Origin: Myxococcales bacterium
GTDB lineage: Bacteria > Myxococcota_A > UBA9042
Length of the DNA: 42,152 nt
Direction: 5' to 3'
Assembly (NCBI GenBank): GCA_023954815.1
Contig: JAGSHB010000030.1
Coordinates: 1-42,152 of the forward strand
In this document: positions 1-11,100 of the stretch, in pieces
Numbering within the stretch: position 1 is the first letter of the stretch
Layout of the letters: each line of letters starts with the position of its first letter
The notes under the pieces: model-generated
Databases searched by the model: none
Told to the model about the DNA's origin: nothing
Seen by the model: only the letters and a program-made list of their open reading frames with translations
Program-made: the position numbers and the translations under genes

Positions 1-1703
1 ACGACGTGGGCCACATGCAGGGCGCCATTGGGCCCGACCAGATAGCGAGACTCGCCGAGCTCGTGAACCAGCAGGGTCTGCCGCTGATTGGCGAGCACCA
101 ACTCGATCTCCAAAGGCTCCGGCGTCGGAGGATGCTGGGGAATTCCCCCCTGCGCGGCGAGGAAGAAGGCGTTGACGTCGGCGTGACGCTGACGGCGATA
201 CTCGACGATGGCACCAAAGCACAGCGCCTCGAATGTACGGCGATGCTGCGCAACTTCACCGTCGGCCAGCGCCCGATCCAGCCAGCCGGTATCCGCCGAG
301 CCATCGGTGACCTCATCGCGCTCGAGTAGTTCGAGCAGCAGCGCCTTGTTGGTGGCGCCATCCTCGATCACGACCTGCAACTCGCTCAGCGCGCGGCGCA
401 ACCTGGCAACAGCCTGCCGCCGGGTGGCGCCCGTCGCGATGACCTTGGCGATCATCGAATCGAACTCGGCGGCGATGACACTGCCCTCAGCGATCCCGCT
501 ATCGACCCGGATTCCTGGGCCGGAAGGGGGACGAAACACGGTGACTTTGCCGGGACTGGGCGCAAAACCGCGGGCTGCATCTTCGGCACACAGGCGGGCT
601 TCAATAGACCAGCCACGGACCTGAGGTGGCGTGCCATCTGCGTTCAAGGCACCACACTCGGTGAGGCTCAAGCCGCGAGCGACGTCGATCTGCGCGTGCA
701 CCAGATCGATCCCAGTCACGCATTCGGTGACGGTATGCTCGACCTGTAGCCGGGAGTTCACCTCCAGGAAACACGCCTGCTCCGTCACCGGGTTGTAGAG
801 GAACTCAGCCGTGCCCGCGCTCTGGTAGCCGGCCTTTTCCGCCAAACGAACCGAGCTCTCGCAGAGCAGGCGCTCCATGTGGGGCGGCAGCACAGACGAG
901 GGGGCCTCTTCCAGGATCTTCTGGTTACGGCGCTGGATGCTGCAATCGCGGACGCCGAGCGCCACCGTCTTGCCATCGGCACCGCCGACCAGCTGCACCT
1001 CGACATGGCGAGCGCCCGTCACGCAGGCCTCGAGCAACAAGCCACCTGCGCCGAAGACCTTGCGTACTTCCTCGCGCACGGCGCCGACCGCAGCCAAGAG
1101 CGCATCGGCGCTGTCGACCTTGCGAATCCCGCGACCGCCGCCGCCGGCTGATGCCTTGACCATGATGGGGTAGCCGATGCGGGCTGCTTGGGCGATGATT
1201 TCGTCGGGCTCGACCTCGGCTGGCACTTGCCACCAGGGCGCGAGTGGTACGCCGCAGTCTTCAGCGAGGGTTTTGGCGGCGATCTTGTCGCCCAGTCGGT
1301 CCATGGCTTCAGCGGACGGACCCAAGAAAATGAAGCCAGATTGCTCCAATTTACCTACAAAAGCAGCGTCCTCGGCCGCAAACCCCCAGCCGGGCCAGAC
1401 CGCATCGCATCCCGAACGCCGCAGGGCCGCGATGACCCGATCGATGTCGAGATAGGCGCTGATCATGGCGCCATCGGGGCCTGGCACCATGGCCGGTCCA
1501 ATGCACAAGGCGTCGTCGGCGAGTCGCGTGAACGGCGAGCCTGCATCGGGCTCGGTGTACAGCGCCACCGAACTCAGCTGTGTCTGCCGTTCAGCGTTGT
1601 AGTCACGCACCGCGCGGCAAAAGCGCACCGCGGGCTCTCCACGATTGAGGATAGCGATGCGGCTCATCTCGGCCGCGGGGGAATTTGGGTGTGTGTGGCT
1701 CAT
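1..1703 (-). CDS. Acyl-CoA carboxylase, biotin carboxylase part (partial, runs off the window)
   Basis: The N-terminal 567 codons of an open frame that has no stop before the window edge. Biotin carboxylase carboxylates a biotin carrier with ATP and bicarbonate, the first half-reaction in making malonyl-CoA. The N-terminal domain starts near AILNRGEPAVRF. The ATP-grasp glycine loop KASAGGGGRGIRKV lies near residue 180, and the family signature EVNSRLQVEHTVTE near residues 311-325. The BC C-terminal domain (GWSIEARLCAED onward) ends around residue 450-470. About 100 further residues continue into a linker or biotin-transfer-like region, so the protein is longer than a stand-alone AccC (about 450 aa). 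It may be a fused BC-BCCP-CT carboxylase, but that part is not visible. The ATG at 1703 overlaps the acpS stop as ATGA, which supports translational coupling and this start. A second in-frame ATG is at 1667. It is the last visible gene of the fas operon. Confidence 0.9.
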   Translation of the reverse strand, partial: MSHTHPNSPAAEMSRIAILNRGEPAVRFCRAVRDYNAERQTQLSSVALYTEPDAGSPFTRLADDALCIGPAMVPGPDGAMISAYLDIDRVIAALRRSGCDAVWPGWGFAAEDAAFVGKLEQSGFIFLGPSAEAMDRLGDKIAAKTLAEDCGVPLAPWWQVPAEVEPDEIIAQAARIGYPIMVKASAGGGGRGIRKVDSADALLAAVGAVREEVRKVFGAGGLLLEACVTGARHVEVQLVGGADGKTVALGVRDCSIQRRNQKILEEAPSSVLPPHMERLLCESSVRLAEKAGYQSAGTAEFLYNPVTEQACFLEVNSRLQVEHTVTECVTGIDLVHAQIDVARGLSLTECGALNADGTPPQVRGWSIEARLCAEDAARGFAPSPGKVTVFRPPSGPGIRVDSGIAEGSVIAAEFDSMIAKVIATGATRRQAVARLRRALSELQVVIEDGATNKALLLELLERDEVTDGSADTGWLDRALADGEVAQHRRTFEALCFGAIVEYRRQRHADVNAFFLAAQGGIPQHPPTPEPLEIELVLANQRQTLLVHELGESRYLVGPNGALHVAHV

Positions 1704-2131
1704 ATGTCAGCGTCCTGCCTGGCCGAACCGGCCCTTTCCAAGATGACAAATGCGGTCGCTACCTGGCCGTCGTGGCTCAGGGAGACGTGCGGGCGCAAGG
1801 CGCCGAGTTTTTGGGTCTCGTCGGCCACGCGGCCATGGAGACGCAGAGCGGGTCTGCCGAAGCGGTCGTTGACGACCTCGATATCGCGTAGGTCGATCCA
1901 CCCGAGAGCCGGTGGTTGACCGTAGTTTCCGATGGACCACGCTTTGATGAAGGCCTCTTTGGCGGCGTAGCGAGCGGCGAGGTGCACGGCCGGGTCTTTC
2001 GATGGCCTCATCGCGGAAGAGACCCGTTCTGATTCGGTAAAAACGCCAGCGGCAAAGGACGAGGCTGGATCCGCAAGCTGTGTGCGGAAGCCGTCAATGT
2101 CGACGATGTCTGTGCCAATGCCCAAAATCAT
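1700..2131 (-). CDS. acpS: Holo-[acyl-carrier-protein] synthase AcpS
   Basis: 143 aa, slightly longer than typical AcpS (about 125 aa). It transfers 4'-phosphopantetheine from CoA to a serine of acyl carrier domains. Family motifs are all visible: GTDIVDID near the N-terminus (Asp8 is the metal ligand), RYAAKEAFIKA at about 54-64 (Glu59 and Lys63), and HVSLSHD near 114-120. It starts 32 bp after the fas stop and ends overlapping the carboxylase start (ATGA). The obvious substrate is the ACP domain of the adjacent synthase, because fungal FAS carries its own PPT domain but actinobacterial FAS-I relies on a separate AcpS, as here. The same fas-acpS order is found in Mycobacterium. Confidence 0.95.
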   Translation of the reverse strand: MILGIGTDIVDIDGFRTQLADPASSFAAGVFTESERVSSAMRPSKDPAVHLAARYAAKEAFIKAWSIGNYGQPPALGWIDLRDIEVVNDRFGRPALRLHGRVADETQKLGALRPHVSLSHDGQVATAFVILERAGSARQDADI

Positions 2132-2163
2132 GCGGTGTGCCTAGCCCCGTTCGGTCTGATCCG

Positions 2164-5100
2164 TCAATCCACTGTGCGTGGTTCCGGGTTGATTTCAATG
2201 CGCCCCTCCGGGTCGAGGAGCATCGCCAACTCTTCGGCTTGTTGGCTGATTGGCCGGGTGGTTTGCCGCTCAAACAGGTCCGCGTCGCCCCGCAGGATAC
2301 GTACCCGCCGTGCCATGGATTGACGCTCCCGCTCGGCCGCTTTGGACCGCCACGCTGCCCAAGACGGACCTGTACCTTCAGGCCCCTCCTCCCGGCGCAG
2401 CATGGCCTCAAAGGTGAGACTGTTCAGCACGAGCGCGATGGCGCCGACATGACCAAACCCCAAACTCGTGACCAACCCTGCACGCATCGGCTCGCTGCTA
2501 CGCATCGCACGATCGCTGAAGGTCAGATCGGAGAACTTCCGCATGGCTGGATCGACACACTCCAGATTGCGATTACCCGCGACGACGCCCTCTGTAAGCG
2601 ACTGGCACAGCCCGATGAGCTGGAAAGCAGCCGCGCCACCCTTGCTATGACCGGTGAGGGTTTTTTGGGAGACAATGTGCAGCGGATTTCCCGCTGAACG
2701 CCCGAGTGCACGGGCAATTGTCTGGTGAATCAGATTTTCGTTGGGATCGTTGGCGGCCGTCGATGTGTCGTGCTTGTAGATGACCTTGATGTCGTCCGCG
2801 TCGAGTCCGAACCGGTCCAAAGCCTGTGCGAGCGGTGACCGTTTACCCCCCATCGCTGCGGCCACCACGCCGAGCCCAGGCGCCGGAATTGAGGTGTGAA
2901 CGCCGTCGGAAAATGAGCCGGCCCAGGCCAAGACGCCGCGTACGGGCAACCCCAAATCGCGCGCCACATCACCACGGCACAATAAGATGGTGCCGCCCCC
3001 CTGCGCCTCGACAAATCCTCGGCGCCTGAGGTCGTTGGCCCGGGACATCTGATCGGGAGCGAGGCCCATGGCCGTCATCTGCTCGGTGTTGGCCGTTGCG
3101 GCCATGTCCGCAAACCCGACCACAGCCTCGCCGCCAACGTCGTCGAAGCCACCGGTGACGCTGAAATCGACGCGACCGGACAAGATCTTGTCCATGCCCT
3201 CGGCCAACGACACGGCGGCGGTGGCACAGGCCGCGACCGGATGCACCATCGGCCCGTAGCTACCGATGTAGGACTGCACGGCATAGGCCGCCACCACGTT
3301 GATCAGACTCTCCTGGACGATGTCGCCCTGGCGCTCCCTGTCCAGCAGCTGATCGGTGAACAGGCGCCGAATACTCTGCATCCCGCCCATACCGCTACCC
3401 TGGGTGTTGGCGACGCGTGCCGGGTGTACGTGGGACATCAGCTCATCGGGCCGCATGCCAGCGCTCAGAAAGGCGTCAGCGGTGGCCACGAGATTCATCA
3501 AGGTGACGCGATCGACGCTCTCGATCATGTCTCCCGGAAGGCCAAATCGAGCGAGTTGCGTCCCCGTGGGCAGCATACCGAGCACCTTTCGATCGAGCTT
3601 GGCGATACGCGGAACACGGATTTCTGCGCCGGCGGTACGGGTCACTTGCCAGCGACCAGCTGTGCATGAGACCCGGGTATGCGCTGGGTCGGCAGCGACG
3701 AACGAGCGCGCTTCTGCCTCGTCCATCACGTCGAACGAGAAGTCGCGATCGAGCCACGCGGTCGCCAGCACAGGCAGCGCGTCGGGGTCAAAGCCGGCGG
3801 CGACCTCCTCCGTCCAGCGGATACCGGACGCCTTGCGCACGGCGTCGCCATAGCGCGTGGTGATCTCGCTCTCTGTGATGGGCCTGTCGGTGGCCACATC
3901 GTACCAAGAGCCGCCACGGGCGCTGTCTTTCCAGGTACACAAGCCACACATCCAGGCCAGCTCGATCACCGCTGCCGGCGCCAACTCGTCCTGCACCTCC
4001 AAGGCCCAGCGCGTGCGGGCGCTGCCGCAGGGGCCCAACTCGCCGACGCCGACAATGACCACTGTCTCGGACAGTGGCGCGCTGGGGAGGGGCCAATTGC
4101 CTACCTCACCCTGCGCTTCTGGCCATGCTGGCGGCCACGAAGGAAGGGGGGTCACTGTAACCGCGGGGGTTGTGTCGTCCCCCAGCGCAAGCAGGGCCCG
4201 TTCGGCCGTGCGCAACGTGTTAAGCGCCCGCGTATGCCGCACTTTGTCGGCCAAATCGGCTCGAATCCGGCCAACCACTGCACGAATATCGGCGATTCGA
4301 CCAAACCCACCCGTCAAATCAGCCTGAAGCGGTGCCGTGCGGGCAAAGTCAGCGACTTCGTCCGTGCAGAGGGCAGCCAGGAGCCAACCCATTTCGGCGT
4401 TGGCAAACGTACGAGCGCCAGTCCGATGCTCCAGCTCCGCTGCGACGGAATCGTTGGCATCCATCAGGCCCGTACCGCGAACCCAGCCAATACGCGCCGC
4501 GCACAGGGTCGTCGCCGCGGCCCACGCATCGCGCTCCGAATCCCATTTATTACAAAGCACTTCGAGACCAGCCTTGGTTTCGGCATAGGCGCCGTCCCCA
4601 CCGAACCCGCCGTGATTGGGCGACAGCGGCAGCACCACATGAGCGGGCCGCCCTGGCATGCCCTGGCGCCGATAGCGGGCGCCAATCGCACCGACCAAGC
4701 GCTCGACGCCGGTGAGCATGACGCGGATCGCCGCCTCGGAGCGCGCGCTGAAGGTATCGAGCGTCGCCGAATCACCCAAAGCGGCAAAAGGCACGATGAT
4801 ATCGGGCGAAAAGGGCGCTTTCAGCTCGCGAACACGGGCGCCGTCGGGCGCTGTGACCCGCTCAAATAGCCACGAAACCAGCGCGTCGACATCTTGCTGC
4901 GAGGCTTGGTTGAAGGGCACCACATGCAATTCGGCGCCAGGGGCTGCCTCGGCTTGATAAAATTGGCTGTACCAAGCCATCCGCTCCCGTTTCGGAGAAC
5001 TTGTTGTCACCACCACACGGGCACCGCCGCGCAACAGATGCCGCACGATTTCGATGGCGATCGAGCCTGGGCTCGCGCCGGTGACCAGGGCTGTACGGCC

Positions 5101-8100
5101 TACGAACATCATCGGCTTGACGGCGCTGTCTCGCAGGGCGGAGAGCCAAGCGGCGTCTGCTGCTGGATCGGCAAGTTGGACGTGGGCCTGCTCGTCTGCG
5201 GGGCGCAAGCTCGTGATCAGCCGCTCAATAGCGCCGGGCGCCGTATCGCTGATCTCCGAAAACGTCCGCCCACCTGTGGCCGTGAGCTGCAGAGAGGGAC
5301 GGCTTGGCGACAGCGGCATCACCTGTGCCCCCCGGCCGCTGGCCAAATCTCGCAGGGCCGCTGCGAGCCAAGAAACACCCGCCTGCTCGGCTTTTTGCGC
5401 GTGAAATAGCGCTCTGCTGACGACCGCGGAGTCGGTTGCAAAGGCGGTCAACCTAGCGAGCTTCGCCAGCGCCTTGTCGCGCTCACCCCGGCTCCCGTGG
5501 TGGTACGCCAACGTGACGTCGCGCCGGGCCCAGGCCCACGACGAAGTCAGCGCCACGTGCTGTTGGGCTGAAAAGCGCGGCGCCACCCAGTCGAGCCATG
5601 CCTCGCCATGCTCTGCCGCGAGCAGTGCGGCGGTGTCGGCGTCAGGGTCCTGCGTCACTTGTCCTGGCGCCTCAGCAGCAAGCCCGAGGCGCTCCGAGGC
5701 ATCGCCGATGATGGACGCGAGCAGGCCATCTGGGCCCAGAATCTTGTCCTCAAGCTGCTGGACCACCGCAGCATCCACAGCGGCGCCAGCCGTCTCCGCG
5801 ACCTGGTCCACAGGCGAAATCGGCGAGCCGATGGCGCTGGAGAGATGGCTCGCTAGTGTGTCGAGAACTGGCGTGACGTCCGCTGGGGAAGTGGCCACAT
5901 CCAGAGCCACAAATGCGCCGCCGCGGGCCGATTCGCCAGCGCGATCGACCAAGCACAGGGTGTTGAGCGCTGCAGCGACCAATCCATCACCGAGCCCGAA
6001 ACGCTGGGCTAAAATCGCGCTGACGTCTCTGCGGGCCAAGCCAGCGCGACCGAAGACGCGGCGGACCGATTCATCCTGCGCCTTGCCGAGATAACCTCCC
6101 GGGCAATGCCACGCGCCAGCCCGCTGGGCCAATGTATCTGCGAGCTTGGCGATCGGAATCTCGTGCGCGCCGTCGATGGGCCCAGCATCGAACTCGGCGC
6201 CGATGTCGACGAGTGCCTGATTGCGGCGCGAAGAGACGCCGCCAAACAGATCGTCGATGGTTTCGCTGCCCTGCACTTGCGCCACGTGCACCTTTGCCTG
6301 CATCGCCAGCAACGTCTTCAAGCCATCGAGGTGGGAGACCGGCCGATCGGTGACAGCAGCGATGGCATTGGGTTGCGGCGGCGCGGCTACGACGACCGGA
6401 CTCGCCGCCGGTGTCGTCGTGACGTCACGTGTGCGCGCGTCATCGACGACGTCGGCTGCGGTGGCATCGACTGCCGGAGCTGGGGCGTCGGTTGGCAAGA
6501 CGGACTCCAGGGTCACCGTGTCCCGCATCATGACGCTATCGGCGTCCATCCCGACATTGCGCACCCGCGTGGACGTGTGGCCCTTCGCCGCTATGGTCTG
6601 TTTGGCCATGGTCGCGACAGTCGGCTGGGTGGCCAGGCCGACCTCGACCCACTCCCCGATCGCCAAGCCGCCCTCGGAGGCTGCACTAAGTAGGACATCC
6701 TGGCTCTCGATCCACCGAACAGGACTAGCGAATTGAAAGGCGAAGAGCTCCCGAACCAGGGTGCGCGCGAAGGCGTCCGGCTCTTGGACCAACGTCTCGT
6801 ATCCATCGAGCAGCGCTTGAATTTCCGGGGCAGAAGTCGCGTCAAACATCGCCTGGACGAAAGCGAGATCGAGCGAAAAGGGGATGGCGACAAGGTTGGG
6901 CACGTAGGTCCCGATGAGCCGGAGATAGCCGGTTGGGGGCAGCAACCGCTCCAAGACGGTGCGAAATGCGGGCACGCCATCGCGCAGACGCGTGCTGTGA
7001 AAGGGCACGTCGATACCGGGCACGAGGACCCACGGCGACTTTGCACCTGGACGCTGACTGGCCATCAGTCGCCGCTCTAGCTCTGCGAGAGCGGGCAGCG
7101 CTCCCACGGTTGCGTATTGCCGACCCCGCACATTGAAGTTGACGATTTCGACAAAACCGCCGGTTTCTTCGGCGACATCGCGCACCAGCTCAAGGGCGCC
7201 CTGGTGACTCATCCCGGCATGGTGGGGGCGAATGACGCCCATGGCATACCCGCTGCGACCGGTGGCATCGCGAGGAACGCAGGTGTGCATGGTCATGCCG
7301 CGCTGCCAAACCACACGCACGACGGTTTCAAGTGGTAAGACCTCGGCGACGGCGCTCAGCGCATTGTACTCGCCGATGCTATGACCACAGACCACCGCCC
7401 CGTCGACCAGCGTTCCTGCTTCCCGCAGCTCTGCGACCTGGGCATGGGCCAGGGTTGCCATGGCCACTTGGGTGTACTGCGTGAGATGCAAAACGCCCTT
7501 GTCATGGATGTCGTGGCGGCCCTGGCAGATGAGTTGCTTGGGGTTGTTGCGCACCACATCGAGCAGCGAAAAGCCAAGCTCGGAGCGGGTCACCCGGTCA
7601 GCGGCATCCCACACGGCGCGAGCGGCGGCCGACCTGTCGTAGCCGTCCATGCCCATGCCTTGGCGCTGAATTCCCTGACCGGGAAAGACGTAGGCCGTGG
7701 GCAGCGGCGCGATGACCGCACTCGCCGACAGGGCTGTGCCGGTTGGCGTCGTCACCGTGATGTCGGCGATCAGACGCCCTTGCTCGACTCCGGTACGAAC
7801 GGCGCGCAGCTCCAGCGGCTGTCCCGGTAGGACCGGCGCTTGAAAGTGCGTGTCAAATTGCAGGAGGCGGGCCGCATCGCCTGCACACAGCTCACTGACG
7901 ACGAAGGCACGGGAACGGGCGGCGGACCACATGCCGTGGACGATGGGGCCACTCAATCCGGCTAGCCGCGCGATTGCAGTGCTGCGATGGATGGGGTTGT
8001 AGTCGCTGCTGACCTCCGCCCATGAAGACAGTTCCATGGGCGCGCGATCAGCCACAGCGGCCAAATCAGATGGAGCCGTCGCCACCCGCTTGCTGTCCGC

Positions 8101-11100
8101 GCCAAGGAGTTGGCGCAGCGCTACGAGTGGATGCACCCCCGTATGATCGGCCGAAAAGCGCTGATCGAGCTTGCCGCGACCAAGGGCTGAGGTACCGGTG
8201 ATCTGTACGTCCGCTCCAAAGCGAACGCCCTTGTCGGTGTGAGATGTGCGCTCACTACCGATCAGGGTCAGGGTCTCCCCCATCTGCGGGAGCTCGGAGA
8301 AAGAGAGCCACTCATGCTCGACCAAGAAGGCCAGCTGGGCCGGGTCTTTGCAGACCAGTTGCGCGGTGATGTCGCGCTCAGTCTCTGTGATTAGACCGGG
8401 GTTGAAGCCGCGTAGGAAGAAGACTTCGTCAGCCGTGGCGACCAACTGCAACCCGCGATGCAGCGCCAGCGTCGCCTCGACGCGCGTACCATCGCCGCTG
8501 CCATGCGCGATGTGGGTCAGCTGCGCGGTCACCTCGACCTGCTCACCGGCCACCAGCGGCCAGCCGGCGGCGGGCACAACGGCATGTTCCAGGTGCACCA
8601 AGTTGAGCAGGCCAGCGGCGAGTTCATCGCAGCTCAGCGCTTGCATCAAGGCTGGAAACCCAAGGCTGAAGACCAGATCTGCGCTCATCGCGGGCGCGTC
8701 CTCTTGGTGCACACTGCCCGGAAGCACGCCGCTCAATCGGCCATAGGCCTTGGCGACCGGGGCATCGACGGTGGCGGGACAGGTGATGGGCTCAAAGAGA
8801 TGACAGGCGCCGAGGGGCGCTCCGAAGAGGTTGAGGTGATAGAACTCCCGGACCTCATCTGGCGACAGCGCAGACAACAGGACGCTGCCCGCCGGTGTGA
8901 TGAGGAAGTGACGACGCAGCGGAGCGGTGGGACGGCCCTTTGCTGCAGGTAGAGAGACCGTAAACGTCACGGACGGCCCGGACATCGACAGCGTGACGCG
9001 CTCATCTGATGCTGTGGACAAGTGCCACGACAGGGACGAAATCACGTCGTCTGTGTGGGTGATCGTCAGTGTAGCCCCTGGCTCGGCGAGGCAGACTTGG
9101 CGAACCGGGTTGGTCACCAGACGGGCGTCACCGGGTTCATCAGCAAAGACGGTGTCGGCGGCGAAGACTGCGGCAATCGGCCCGGAAAATCGGGCCGCGA
9201 GCGGTTGGAACCAGCTGTGTGAGTCCACATCTGACACAACGTGCCAGGTGGTCTGATCCCCCGAGGTGTGCGATTCGATGCCTGCCGGCAGACCAACGTG
9301 GGCCGGCACCTGCAAGAAAGCGCGATGCGACAGGGCTTGATCGCCAACATGAGCGATCATGGCTTGTTCGAAGCGACCGAGCAGGTGGGCGATCGGCTCA
9401 TCTGCCGTCTCGATGCCACGCAAGGCCTCTGGGCCAGGGATGATCATGACCTGATCGGCGTCAAACCGAGGGTCATGCGCCTGCCAAAGCGAGTCGGACT
9501 TGTACCAGCGGCGCACGTCCGCATCGATCGTGGGCACGAAGTTCACCGGCTTGCCGGGGCGTGCGCAGATCTTCTTCACGAAGGTGTCTTCGTCGACCGG
9601 GTGGGGCAGCTGGCTGCTGGCGTGGGGGTAGCGCTCGAGCAGTTCGGCGATGACGGCGGTGGGGTCATCGAGCGCGGCGATATCGCCGACGAGACTAGCC
9701 ACCTCTGCCGCCGAATGGTGCAGGCGCCCCTCAGCCAGCGCGATGACATCGGCCACGCGCTGCCGATAGGAGACGTCGGGCCAGATGCCGTCCTCGTACG
9801 GACCCGAGCGCCCAATCGCCATCAATTCGACAAGCCGGTTGAGCACAGACGACCAGCTCATCCGGGCAAAATCACCGAAATACGGCTTCGCGGTGGCATC
9901 CAAGGCAGCGATGATGGCGGGCCGCTGAGCCGCGATCGCTTCAGCATCGCCAGCGACGCTGTCGAGTAGTCGACCACAGCGCGCGGCGGCGTTGTCGAGA
10001 TAGTGAATATCCGCACCGAGCTGGCTCAATCCAGAGGTCATGCCGCCCACGACGGCACCAGAGGGGACCCAATCGGTTGTTCCAGCTGCAGCCACGAGCG
10101 CCGCTTTGACCTGGGGAGAGGTGGCCGCCTCCTTGCACGCCATCGTCACGGTGCCGAGCAGCACGCCGTCGATGGGCATGTCCCGCAGACCGTATTTCTT
10201 CGCCCAGTGACCCACGACGAGCGCGGTGGCCCGCTCGGCGTCGGCAATACCACCGCCGACGCACAAGATGACGTTGGCACGCTGCCGCACCTTGTCGTAG
10301 CAGCGCAGCAGCAGGCCCTCGAGATCTTCCCAGCTGTGGTGACCGCCCGCTTTGCCGCCCTCCAGGTGCATAAAGACGGTGTGAGCTGGCGCGGCGTCCG
10401 CGATGGCCAACACCTGATCGACCTGCCGTACCGTGCCCGGCTTGAAGACGTTCAGATGCATACCGAGCGCCGCCCACTCGCCGAGCAGCATCGCGCCTTC
10501 GTCTGCGCTGGGAATGCCGGCGCTGACGGTGACTCCAGCTATCGGGATCCCAGATTTGCGGGCTTTTTGTACCAATTTCGCGCCGCTGAGATGCAGATCC
10601 CAGAGGTAGCGATCCATGAACAACGCGTTGAATGTGAACGTCGCTCCTGGTGTCAAACGACCGGCGAGCTCCGCCATGCGTTTGTGGAAAATGTCGGCGG
10701 TGACCTGACCACCACCGGCGAGTTCTGCGGTGAAGCCAGCATTTGCCGCAGCGGCGACGATGGGGGCATCGGCGGTGGTCGGTGTCATACCCGGCAAGAT
10801 CACAGGCGCGTGACCGGTGGCGCGACTATAGGCGTTGTCGAGACGAATCGTGCCGTCGGCAAGCTGGACGCGACCGGGTGCGTAGTCGCTGTACTTGGGC
10901 GGGTACGTCACCCCCTTTGGCGTCAGTAAAGCGGCCCGTCCCGAGGGTTCTGACAGCGACAACACAGGCACGCCTAGACCAGCCAGTCGGTTTGTCGTCA
11001 GGCGAGCCACCCCAGGCCCGACGCCAAAGTCCAAAACGGCGTCTGTACCACGAGCGACGGCGCCATCGATGACGTTTGCCCAGCGCACCGGATCGACAAA

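Noticed and set aside
3679-4869. 396-codon plus-strand frame inside the synthase region, and many shorter ones up to 12,100
   Set aside because: All lie opposite continuous FAS-I sequence with conserved motifs and have no family signal of their own.
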